60,295 bases of DNA from Evansella tamaricis (lineage in GTDB: Bacteria > Bacillota > Bacilli > Bacillales > Salisediminibacteriaceae), in NCBI RefSeq assembly GCF_019042215.1, contig NZ_JAHQCS010000145.1, positions 1 to 60,295 on the forward strand. The letters run 5' to 3'. The notes below the pieces were generated by a model. That model saw only the letters and a list, made by a program, of their open reading frames with translations. It did no database searches and was not told the DNA's origin. Of the stretch, positions 28,235-35,939 are shown piece by piece. Every line of letters begins with the position of its first letter. Position 1 is the first letter of the stretch. The translations under genes were made by a program, and so were the position numbers.

Positions 28235-29311
28235 TTAAAAAGGACTCATCTGATAAGTAAAATTAGGGGTTTCCCACTCGTCATTATAATGTTCATGGAA
28301 GATATGTGTAGTTGCCGGAGAAACAGGCGGAATCAACCAGTTCCATTTTCCAGTTACTTTTCTTCCGCTGGACTTCTCGTTTTTTTCAAACTTCCTGAAT
28401 TGTTCTGATGCCGTATGGTGATCTACAATGCTTACTCCTGATTTTTGATAGGAATACAATACTGCCCGATTTAACTCTACTAATGCTCGGTCTTTCCACA
28501 AATTTGAATTCTTTGAAGTATCCAAATTCAACAAAGACGCTATCTTAGGTAACATATTGTACCTGTCCTTATCTGCAAAGTTTCTGGCCCCAATTTCGGT
28601 ACCCATGTACCAACCGTTAAATGGTGCAGCAGTATATTCTATTCCACCAATTTCAAGCTTCATATCAGCAATTGCTGGAACCGCATACCATTTAAGTCCA
28701 AGATCTTTGACAGAAGGATAGTCAGGATGTTCAATATCCACTTCCAAAATATATTTTTCTGGTATCGTAAACCAATGGATCCCATATTCTTTTGTTTCAA
28801 TAACAAGGGGTAAAATATCAAAATTCGTTCTATTCCCTCTCCACCCTAATTTTTCACATTCTTTTGTGAAAGGAATAGACAATGGGTCCCCTATGATCCC
28901 CTCACTCGTTTCATATCCTGCATATCGAATGAGTTGATGATTCCATATCCTTATTTGTTCCTCCCCTGATTTCTTTGGTTGAAAGACTGTTAGCGTAGGC
29001 TTAATTCTTCCGTTATTTGTTGCGGACTCTAAATGGTAAAAAAGGGAGTTTGCAATGTCACTTGGTTTAGAGTTCGTTCTTGCATCGATAACATGAAGGG
29101 TATCCCAAAAAAGGCGTCCTATGCATTTATTACTATTCCTCCAAGCCATTTTGGCTCCGTGAGAAATCTCTTCATATGTATGTTCATAATATCCAAAGGA
29201 AGTAATCTGTTGAGTAATTTCTTTCATTCGTTTCTCTATACATTCCCCTTTCCCAAGTTCTTTATAACATTTACTTATAAACAATACTGCTTCTTCTTCC
29301 AAAGAGTTCAC
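28235..29311 (-). CDS. nos: Bacterial nitric-oxide synthase oxygenase
   Basis: This is a 358-residue haem-thiolate NOS oxygenase without the reductase domain of animal enzymes, as is normal in Bacillaceae. It makes NO and citrulline from arginine with borrowed reductase partners. The haem ligand is C63 in WRNSNKCIGR, and the arginine-binding region includes FNGWYMGTEIGARNF. The GTG at 29311 is chosen because GGAGGAGGACAAAC precedes it; an upstream GTG at 29353 has no such site. It is not in an operon here. Confidence 0.94.
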   Translation of the reverse strand: MNSLEEEAVLFISKCYKELGKGECIEKRMKEITQQITSFGYYEHTYEEISHGAKMAWRNSNKCIGRLFWDTLHVIDARTNSKPSDIANSLFYHLESATNNGRIKPTLTVFQPKKSGEEQIRIWNHQLIRYAGYETSEGIIGDPLSIPFTKECEKLGWRGNRTNFDILPLVIETKEYGIHWFTIPEKYILEVDIEHPDYPSVKDLGLKWYAVPAIADMKLEIGGIEYTAAPFNGWYMGTEIGARNFADKDRYNMLPKIASLLNLDTSKNSNLWKDRALVELNRAVLYSYQKSGVSIVDHHTASEQFRKFEKNEKSSGRKVTGKWNWLIPPVSPATTHIFHEHYNDEWETPNFTYQMSPF

Positions 29312-29401
29312 GTTTGTCCTCCTCCCTCCAGTTCTCCTTATTGTAGTATACACTTGTGGTACTCACAAATTCAGCAGAATGATATCTCGCTTGTAGGGAT
29401 T

Positions 29402-29568
29402 TAGAAAAGCGCAATCGCCTAAGCTCACGAGCGTAGGGCAGTGCAGGAATGACAACTTGAAGTCCGCTCTTTGACTTCGGTTGTCACTTCCGAAGTGCCC
29501 CGCAGCGAGTAGGCGATGGAGCTAGACAATGCCGAAGGTACAAAAACTTATAAAATCTTACCTTTTAA
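29402..29568. repeat. Dispersed intergenic repeat, copy 3 (longest)
   Basis: The copy runs from TAGAAAAGCGCAATCGCC through the nested stems GGGCA/TGCCC, TGACAAC/GTTGTCA and GAAGTC/GACTTC to GAGTAGGCGATGGAGCTAGAC. It continues with a CCGAAGGTACAAAAACTT extension shared with copy 1. It lies between nos and the LpxL-like gene. Confidence 0.9.
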
Positions 29569-29571
29569 GAA

Positions 29572-29610
29572 AGAGAACCTATGCATATTAACAATATGCA
29601 TAGGTTCTCT
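29572..29610. repeat. Perfect 18-bp inverted repeat
   Basis: AGAGAACCTATGCATATT (29572-29589) and its exact complement (29593-29610) are separated by three bases. It lies between the repeat copy and the stop of the LpxL-like gene, whose terminator it may be, although neither side has a T run. Confidence 0.85.
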
Positions 29611-29652
29611 CAAAACATAAGAGGTTATTATCTTTTGATTCGAAATGGAATT

Positions 29653-30597
29653 TTATGAGGAAGCTATATCATACATTTCCCTTGACTGAAAACTAAAACC
29701 TCTTGTCCCCCAACGGTTATAAACGTCAATTTGAGAATCCATTTTTTTCTTTCGCAAACTTTTCACTTCATCATCATTTGGCTTATCCCAATTTTTCCAG
29801 TGCTCTGGTTTCTCCAATAAAAGTGTTTCAAATTGATGGTAAAGTAACTGAGCATCATCTTCCATCGTATTATCATGCATCCACATGAGATCATGGGCAA
29901 TTAATTGCGCTTCCCCCTTATCGTTTGTAGTTGCAAGCACGAGGCAAATAGGTTTATGGAACTTAACTGCCAACCTAAATATGGAGGTCGGGATTTTAGT
30001 CATAGAAGATAAAAATTCTACGTGTACAGGTTTAAATGCGTCATCATATCCTACCCTTCCATCCAGATAAAAGAATAGGCTCTCCTTCTTAGTTATTAAT
30101 TGAGGGATTTTCAAATCTGAACCTAACCTATCACTAATCAACTCATCTACTAGATTTAATTGATGAATGTCATCCCACTTGGGATACTTCCTCTCTAAAT
30201 GAAACGTAGCAGAGTCCATTATACGATTTAAAAACTTCTTCTCTCCTTTCAGCTTATTGGCTATAGTAATTGGAATAAAACGATCATGTCCATATTGAAA
30301 AGTTACAAAAAATCCACCTAACGCCAGTGTTTTTTCTATCCTCTCCTGGCCAATAATCCTTTTAAATCCTGCAAATAGATTAGGCTGAGTTCTATAAAGT
30401 TTCTGAATTTGTTGTTGAACTCGGTAGTTCACCCAAACATTTATTAAATCTTTTTCCTTCAGGAAACTCAGATGTGAGGACATATTCCATAGCGTTAATA
30501 GGTGATCGTCAAAAAGACCGTCACTAAAATCATTCTTCACTTGTTTCAACATGATCCCATATAAATCATCCTGAAGCATCTTTTCATCTATCACCAT
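29653..30597 (-). CDS. LpxL/HtrB-like acyltransferase-fold protein
   Basis: The 314-residue protein has no signal peptide or membrane segment. Its order of motifs resembles the lysophospholipid/lipid A acyltransferase (LPLAT, HtrB/LpxL) fold: FVTFQYGHDRFIP near 113 in place of the HxxxxD block, FFYLDGR near 183, then VEFLSSMTKIPTSIFRLAV near 197 and ETLLLEKPEHWKNW near 257. Lipid A is absent from Gram-positives, so the substrate must differ, perhaps a secondary metabolite or membrane lipid. AGGAGGAGATAGAG precedes the ATG. It is divergent from the peptide-receptor genes and may be a target of theirs. Family call is by pattern only. Confidence 0.6.
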   Translation of the reverse strand: MVIDEKMLQDDLYGIMLKQVKNDFSDGLFDDHLLTLWNMSSHLSFLKEKDLINVWVNYRVQQQIQKLYRTQPNLFAGFKRIIGQERIEKTLALGGFFVTFQYGHDRFIPITIANKLKGEKKFLNRIMDSATFHLERKYPKWDDIHQLNLVDELISDRLGSDLKIPQLITKKESLFFYLDGRVGYDDAFKPVHVEFLSSMTKIPTSIFRLAVKFHKPICLVLATTNDKGEAQLIAHDLMWMHDNTMEDDAQLLYHQFETLLLEKPEHWKNWDKPNDDEVKSLRKKKMDSQIDVYNRWGTRGFSFQSREMYDIASS

Positions 30598-30971
30598 CTC
30601 TATCTCCTCCTATTTTTTCCTCAAGTGTTATACTATTAAAGTTGAAATATTCAAAATTGCATAATATATTATTTTCATAGGTTTAATCACGCATTAGATA
30701 GTTTTTTGTGTGTTACAATGACTATTACAAAAGTTTTATTATTTTCTGTATATTAATCATAGCATGTATCACATTGTTTTGAATCTTTTGTAAAGAGACA
30801 AAAGAATCATGAAAATGTCCTACTAAAGTACAAATTCAGTACACTGTTTGCATAAACGGAAAAACAATCTATCATTTGGTTCATTATTCACAACTCCATA
30901 CTCAAGAACCTTTACAAAGTTTAAAACTTTTTTTAAAAGTACTATCTAAATGGAGAAAGTAGGGAGAAGTT
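30598..30971. promoter_or_regulatory. Divergent promoter region of the peptide-receptor locus
   Basis: This 374-bp AT-rich region has no gene. At 30710-30730 the sequence GTGTTACAATGACTATTACA forms a partial dyad; a similar GTGTTAC element with better symmetry lies upstream of the second receptor gene (32476-32493). It is a candidate receptor binding site. Confidence 0.4.
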
Positions 30972-32249
30972 TTGCATATTGGCAATAGATTAAAGAAAAT
31001 CAGAAATTTAAAAGGGGTTTCTCAGTCAAAAGTTTGTAAGGGGATTGTCTCACCCTCCCATTACAGTAATATTGAGAGTGGACGTTATGAGGCATCTGAA
31101 GATATACTTGAATTAATCGCAAAGAGACTTCAAATTCCATCAAATTACCTAATACATATACATGAAGAATCTCTTGAGATTGCAGAACTATTAACGGTTT
31201 ATAACAAATATATTGAAACAGATCTAAGTAAAGCAAATTACTTTCTTGAGCAAAAACAAAAGCAGTTAGAATATATTCAATCTATAAATCAAGAGGTGAA
31301 ATTTCTACTACTTAATTGCTTGCACCAGTTGAAAAATCTCAAAATACAAGAAGCGAAAAAAATTCACGATGAGGTAAGTTACTACATTCAAGACGAAAAC
31401 ATTGGTGCTCTTTCAAGTAATACTCAATTTAAGTTTTATTATGTATCTGGGTTGCTAATGTTTTATAAAAGGAAATATTTAGAGAGTTATGAATTATATA
31501 ATAAAGCTCTACAATTCTCTAGCTTTGATATCGAAAAAGCCAAAATTTTGTTTAATCTAGCACTAATATGTTATCAAATAAATGATATTCAAAAGGCTTT
31601 AATATTTGCACAAGATGCAAAAACTTGCTTTATGGATCATCATAAATGGGTTGAAACTGTCGAATCTTATAATTTATTAGGAATACTATATTCTGAGATT
31701 AAAGAGTTTGAAAAAGGTCTTGAAGTTATGAATAAAGGCCTGAGCTTAGCTTCAGATAATAAAATGTATCTTCAAGAAGCAAAAATTTTACATAATTTTG
31801 GATCGTATTACTTAAAAATCAAAGAATTTGATAACAGTATAGATTACTATAAGAAAAGTCTAGATATAAAACATGTATATGATCCAAATAACGTGTTTGT
31901 AACTTATTTGGCAATTTTAAACATCCTCTTAGAAAAACAAGATTTTCGACAATTAAAATTAACCCTATCAGAAGCCTATGAATACGTTAATACTACTCGT
32001 GAAAAATATCAATTGATAGAAATAGAAGCTGAAATGGAGTTTTTATTATTTAATTATGATAAGTACGAAACACAAATGGAGGAATGTATTGAATATTATT
32101 TCTCTAACGACTTATGGAAAGATCTTGAAGGTAATGCTAAACACTTTAGTGATTATCATTTAGAACAAAGAAGATATAAAAAAGCTCACTATTATTTGAA
32201 CATAGGTTACTTAGCAATGAAAAAAATATATAAGGAGAGATTACAATGA
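30972..32249 (+). CDS. HTH-TPR quorum-sensing receptor, PlcR/NprR (RRNPP) type
   Basis: The 425-residue regulator has an N-terminal Xre-type helix-turn-helix (about 5-60; SQSKVCKGIVSPSHYSNIES) and a long array of tetratricopeptide-like helices (about 70-420; FNLALICYQINDIQKALIFA, LGILYSEIKEFEKGLEV). This is the layout of the RRNPP family, whose TPR domain binds a re-imported signal peptide. The length is closer to NprR than to PlcR. It starts at TTG with AGGGAG upstream. Its stop overlaps the start of a 44-codon propeptide gene by four bases (ATGA), which strongly supports a receptor-signal pair. Confidence 0.85.
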   Translation: MHIGNRLKKIRNLKGVSQSKVCKGIVSPSHYSNIESGRYEASEDILELIAKRLQIPSNYLIHIHEESLEIAELLTVYNKYIETDLSKANYFLEQKQKQLEYIQSINQEVKFLLLNCLHQLKNLKIQEAKKIHDEVSYYIQDENIGALSSNTQFKFYYVSGLLMFYKRKYLESYELYNKALQFSSFDIEKAKILFNLALICYQINDIQKALIFAQDAKTCFMDHHKWVETVESYNLLGILYSEIKEFEKGLEVMNKGLSLASDNKMYLQEAKILHNFGSYYLKIKEFDNSIDYYKKSLDIKHVYDPNNVFVTYLAILNILLEKQDFRQLKLTLSEAYEYVNTTREKYQLIEIEAEMEFLLFNYDKYETQMEECIEYYFSNDLWKDLEGNAKHFSDYHLEQRRYKKAHYYLNIGYLAMKKIYKERLQ

Positions 32250-32380
32250 AGAAACTTGTCGTAAAAGTGTTGATCATCTCTGCATTAGGTTTTATATTCC
32301 TTGCTCAGTCTCCAACTGACGACTCTGCAGGAAGAATACCTTGGGATGAGCCACGACCTATGAGTACACTTCTCTTTTAG
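32246..32380 (+). CDS. Secreted signal propeptide (PapR/NprX-like)
   Basis: This gene encodes a 44-residue peptide. It starts MKKLVVKVLIISALGF, a short basic and hydrophobic export signal, and continues with a polar segment ending in RPMSTLLF. The layout matches PapR and NprX propeptides, which are exported, trimmed outside the cell to a C-terminal or near C-terminal 5-8-mer and re-imported by an oligopeptide permease to bind the TPR receptor. PMSTLLF or a shorter form is the likely signal. AAGGAG lies eight bases before the ATG, which overlaps the receptor stop codon. A terminator follows within 15 bp. Confidence 0.8.
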   Translation: MKKLVVKVLIISALGFIFLAQSPTDDSAGRIPWDEPRPMSTLLF

Positions 32381-32394
32381 AGATGATTAAGAAA

Positions 32395-32421
32395 GGTGAT
32401 GTTTAATACATCATCTTTTTT
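32395..32421 (+). terminator. Terminator after the propeptide gene
   Basis: GGTGATGT (32395-32402) pairs with ACATCATC (32408-32415), followed by six T. It closes the receptor-propeptide operon and separates it from the second receptor gene. Confidence 0.85.
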
Positions 32422-32475
32422 AATTTATTTCTTCCAGTTATTGTCACCAAAGTATTTTCATATTATTTTTGTTTT

Positions 32476-32493
32476 GTGTTACTATAGTCACAT
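32476..32493. promoter_or_regulatory. Near-palindromic element upstream of the second receptor gene
   Basis: TGTTACTATAGTCACA (32477-32492) is a 16-bp dyad with a single mismatched pair. A related GTGTTAC element lies upstream of the first receptor gene. It lies about 45 bp before the start codon, a plausible operator position. Confidence 0.4.
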
Positions 32494-32536
32494 AAACCAC
32501 TATATTATTATTTGCAGTTACTGGGAGGATAGAAGT

Positions 32537-33823
32537 ATGCACATAGGAACTAGGCTTAAAAAAATTAGAAAAATAAAGAAATTAGGCCAAAGTAAAATTT
32601 GTCATAATATCATTTCCACGTCCCATTATAGTAACGTTGAAAGTGGTAGATACGAGGCATCGGAAGAATTATTAATTGCATTAGCAGTTAGGATGGAAGT
32701 ACCGGAAAACTATCTACTTAGATCGGATGAATTTTCTGAAGAACTTGAATTATTACTTGAGGATTATCAGAAATCAATTAAAAGTAATTTAAATACAGCA
32801 GACCAATTTTTAGAAGATAATAAGAAGAAATTTGAATATATACTTTCTATGGACCAAGAAATTACTTTTTTATTATATAATTGTCTACATTTACTTTTGA
32901 AAAAAAATTTAACAGATGCAAGTGAAAAATTTGAAGAACTATCAATTTACATTAATAGTGATACCATACATCATTTTTCTAGAGACCATCTATTCTTTTA
33001 TTACTACTGTTCAGGGTTAATTAAATATTATGAAAGAAATTTTAAAGAAGGGTTTGACTTGTTAAGAAAGGCCTTGCTTTATTTGGAAAAACATAATATT
33101 CATTATGAAGGAAGAATATTTTATAACTTAGCTTTAATTTGCTTCCATTTAAATAAGATGCGAAAAGCCATTGCATATATAGAAAAAACTATCTCACAAT
33201 TTACAAATTCAGAAGAGTGGAATGTAGTGGTAGAATGCTATGGTTTACGTGGTGTTTTTTATACAGAAATATATGATTATAAAAACGCAATTGAGTCTTA
33301 CGATTTTGCACTGAATTTATCTACAAAATACAATTATGACTTATCAAAGGGCAAGTTATTACACAATTTAGGAATGGTTTATTTTAAAATAAGTGATTAT
33401 AAATCTGCTTTAGATTACTTAAATAAAAGTCTTGACCATAAATTAAATCATAAGAGTAACAACCATGACTTGTTTATAACCTATCTTGCAATTATTGATA
33501 CAAAGCTTGAAATGAATAATAATGAATCAATTAATGATTTATTTGATCGTGCTAAAAAGTTAACAAACACTCAAATTGAGGAGTATAGGTTACAAGAACT
33601 TAACGCTAGATTAGCATTCCTATCTAATGACTTTGAAAAATACGAAAAACAGATGATTGAATGTATTGAATATTACTACGAAAATAAACATTGGCACGAT
33701 ATAGAAAATCGAGCAAAAGAATTAAGCGATTATTATTACGAACAACGCAAATACAAAATGGCTTATTATTTTCTGAATATTGAGTTAGAAGCTAGGGATT
33801 ACTTGTATAAGCAAAGAGCATAG
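32537..33823 (+). CDS. HTH-TPR regulator, second RRNPP-type receptor without a propeptide gene
   Basis: The 428-residue protein is a clear paralogue of the preceding receptor. The two share MHIG.RLKKIR at the start, S.SHYSN.ESGRYEAS in the helix-turn-helix and the same tetratricopeptide arrangement (FYNLALICFHLNKMRKAIAY). The ATG at 32537 has GGGAGG upstream; a longer frame to 32396 would run through the terminator and is unlikely. No small secreted peptide is found after its stop, so it may respond to the neighbouring signal, to a distant one, or act without a peptide. Confidence 0.83.
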   Translation: MHIGTRLKKIRKIKKLGQSKICHNIISTSHYSNVESGRYEASEELLIALAVRMEVPENYLLRSDEFSEELELLLEDYQKSIKSNLNTADQFLEDNKKKFEYILSMDQEITFLLYNCLHLLLKKNLTDASEKFEELSIYINSDTIHHFSRDHLFFYYYCSGLIKYYERNFKEGFDLLRKALLYLEKHNIHYEGRIFYNLALICFHLNKMRKAIAYIEKTISQFTNSEEWNVVVECYGLRGVFYTEIYDYKNAIESYDFALNLSTKYNYDLSKGKLLHNLGMVYFKISDYKSALDYLNKSLDHKLNHKSNNHDLFITYLAIIDTKLEMNNNESINDLFDRAKKLTNTQIEEYRLQELNARLAFLSNDFEKYEKQMIECIEYYYENKHWHDIENRAKELSDYYYEQRKYKMAYYFLNIELEARDYLYKQRA

Positions 33824-33849
33824 TTTTTAAAATAAGTTAATCCTTGAAA

Positions 33850-33885
33850 ACAGGTGCCGACCTTTAGGACGACACCTGTATTTTC
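33850..33885. terminator. Terminator between receptor 2 and the cupredoxin gene
   Basis: ACAGGTG pairs with CACCTGT with inner pairs CCGACC/GGACG around TTTA, followed by ATTTTCC on the plus strand. It can serve both convergent genes. Confidence 0.75.
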
Positions 33886-33896
33886 CTTTATACGGG

Positions 33897-34361
33897 TTAA
33901 TCAACAATAATATAAGCAATCATTGGCCCGTTATGATCTTTGTCTGCATGTGTTACACAAATAAGGCGGTAGATTCCCTCTTCTTCAAACTGAATTGGAA
34001 CTATTGTCTCTTCCCCCTTTTTTACATTACCTGAAATGTCTGTCCCTTCAATCTTAAATGGATGTTCCTTCCCATTCACACCGTATAGTACTAAGTTAAC
34101 CTTTTCTCCCGCTTCTAGAAAAATCGTACCAGGGTCCCATCGGTATGATTCAATTTCCTTTCCATCCTCTGTTTTTGTTTTAAACTCTCCGGTTACCATA
34201 TGAATTTCCCTGATGTCATTTGTCGCCTCTCCCTCAGCACCGGTACTAAATGCAGGAATATCATTTGAGAACATATTGGAAGAAACCCACACTGACACTA
34301 ATGCTAATCCAAACACAAGAAAACCTATAACTGTTTTTCTTTTTAGAACTATAAATCTCAT
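33897..34361 (-). CDS. Membrane-anchored cupredoxin-domain protein
   Basis: The 154-residue protein has an N-terminal membrane anchor or signal (about 9-28) and a cupredoxin fold (about 50-154) related to cytochrome oxidase subunit II and plastocyanins. Candidate type 1 copper ligands are His in KEHPF, Cys in LICVTHAD, the His four residues later and Met in GPM. It would face outward and carry electrons or bind copper. No oxidase or copper genes are adjacent. Confidence 0.8.
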   Translation of the reverse strand: MRFIVLKRKTVIGFLVFGLALVSVWVSSNMFSNDIPAFSTGAEGEATNDIREIHMVTGEFKTKTEDGKEIESYRWDPGTIFLEAGEKVNLVLYGVNGKEHPFKIEGTDISGNVKKGEETIVPIQFEEEGIYRLICVTHADKDHNGPMIAYIIVD

Positions 34362-34563
34362 TTTTTCCCTCCTAACTGCATGTCTTAATTCATTTATATG
34401 CAGTAGGTGGGGGGAAACTTGTCTATTTTCTTGAGAAGTTTAAAAATGATGCAACACTAATGAAGTCCAATCATATAATTGAAAGGGTTATTAAATCTTA
34501 AATGAAAAATTCATGTTATGATAGGATTATAGGATTACATAGATAAGAAGGGGGACTAACAAC

Positions 34564-35694
34564 TTGTATTGTCCAAATTGTGGAAAACCACTCGAGGAAA
34601 AAACACGCTTTTGTCCCCATTGCGGGAGAAAAAGAAAGCAGTCAAAGTTTCTATTCACCCTCCTTTTTTTAACTGCCTTTTTATCTGGGATATTTATGGC
34701 AACTAACTTTTTTTCTGAGAATCCTGATCCTCCAGAAGAACGAATTGCATCCTATTTAGAAGAGAGGAAAATAGAAAAAAAGAACCAAATTACTTCTATT
34801 CCTGCATTTGGTTGGCAAGACCGTGAGGAAGCACAAAAAAGGGAACTGACAGAACTTATTGCTGATGCACAGGAAGCCGTTTATACAATTTACACTTCCT
34901 ATAATCAAGGCTCTGGGTTTCTTTATAATGATAGTGGTGCAGTAGTAACAAACGCTCATGTTGTAGAAGGGGACCCACTAGTTCAAGTTAGGACGAATAA
35001 TGGCACTGAATATAAAGGAACAGTAATAGGTTACTCCAATGAAACAGACGTGGCAGTGATACTTGTTCCTGATCTAGCTGGAAGAAAGCCATTCCCTAAA
35101 AATACGGAAGAACCCGTAATGATCGGGGAAGAGGTTATCGCGTTAGGAAGCCCCCTTGGTTTAGAAAATACTGCAACAATAGGATATATAACTGGTTCTA
35201 ACCGTGATTTTATCATCGATTCATTTATATATGAAAATCTTTACCAAATATCAGCACCAATTTCACCTGGTAGTAGTGGGGGACCACTATTATCAAAGAG
35301 TGCCGAAAAAATTATTGCTATTAACTCCGCACAAAACATTCATGACACATCTATAGGTTTCAGTATTCCACTCTACCAGGTGGAATACTTGATCCAATCT
35401 TGGATAGATGAGCCAATGAATGAAGAAGCCATATTATCACAGTATTACAATTCTTATGGGGACTATTTTTTTGGTGAATCATGGGACCATAATGAAGGGT
35501 ATTTTGAAAATGGGGATTTTTCTGAAGAGGAATACTATGATTATTGGGAGCCCGACGCCTATGATTTTTGGGAAGAGTTTGATTATGAATATTGGGAAAA
35601 TGTTTATGAACAATGGCTTGAAAAATGGGGTATAGATGAATGGGACAATGATGATTGGGATATGGAGTTTTATTATTATTGGGATGACTTTTAA
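34564..35694 (+). CDS. Membrane-anchored HtrA-like serine protease with zinc ribbon and acidic aromatic tail
   Basis: The 376-residue protein has a cytoplasmic zinc ribbon (CPNC...CPHC, residues 3-20), one membrane segment (about 28-48) and a trypsin-like protease domain (100-285) with catalytic H132 (NAHVV), D162 (ETDVAVI) and S238 (PGSSGG). There is no PDZ domain. Residues 290-376 are an odd tail of Tyr, Trp, Phe, Asp and Glu (FWEEFDYEYWENVYEQWLEK and similar). The start is TTG with AAGGGGG about ten bases upstream. It is transcribed alone. The zinc ribbon inside and protease outside suggest a sensor-protease role, not demonstrated. Confidence 0.85.
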   Translation: MYCPNCGKPLEEKTRFCPHCGRKRKQSKFLFTLLFLTAFLSGIFMATNFFSENPDPPEERIASYLEERKIEKKNQITSIPAFGWQDREEAQKRELTELIADAQEAVYTIYTSYNQGSGFLYNDSGAVVTNAHVVEGDPLVQVRTNNGTEYKGTVIGYSNETDVAVILVPDLAGRKPFPKNTEEPVMIGEEVIALGSPLGLENTATIGYITGSNRDFIIDSFIYENLYQISAPISPGSSGGPLLSKSAEKIIAINSAQNIHDTSIGFSIPLYQVEYLIQSWIDEPMNEEAILSQYYNSYGDYFFGESWDHNEGYFENGDFSEEEYYDYWEPDAYDFWEEFDYEYWENVYEQWLEKWGIDEWDNDDWDMEFYYYWDDF

Positions 35695-35727
35695 TAACAA
35701 GTTTTATCCACAAAGTATTTTTTATTT

Positions 35728-35761
35728 GGATCTGGGGGAATTACTTGCCCAGATCCCTTTT
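35728..35761 (+). terminator. Terminator of the serine protease gene
   Basis: GGATCTGGG (35728-35736) pairs with CCCAGATCC (35748-35756), followed by CTTTT. Confidence 0.85.
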
Positions 35762-35767
35762 ATTACT

Positions 35768-35930
35768 TGCATCATTTAATGATAATTTTTGCATTTAGTA
35801 CAGAATCCTCTGTCGAACAGACAATAATTCCCTCGGAAATATTCAGTTTATCATCAGGAAGCATAAAAATTGCTGTAATAATTTCTGTTCTAAACCTTTA
35901 TTAGCAATATAATCAATAAAATGTCGGATG
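35768..35930 (-). pseudogene. Possible remnant of an unidentified coding sequence
   Basis: On the minus strand one frame reads FIDYIANKGLEQKL and, after a frame change, MLPDDKLNISEGIIVC continues to a stop. The two halves look like one protein broken by a frameshift. There is no start codon and no family I recognise. It lies just after the ABC exporter operon. Confidence 0.3.
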
Positions 35931-35939
35931 AAGTAAATA

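Noticed and set aside
32396-32536. 47-residue N-terminal extension of the second receptor
   Set aside because: It would start inside a terminator stem; the ATG at 32537 has a strong ribosome binding site and aligns with the start of the paralogue.
35360-35713. Minus-strand frames opposite the tail of the serine protease
   Set aside because: The repeated aromatic/acidic codons of the real gene produce long open antisense frames of biased composition (His/Asn/Pro or Ile/Phe); no start signal.
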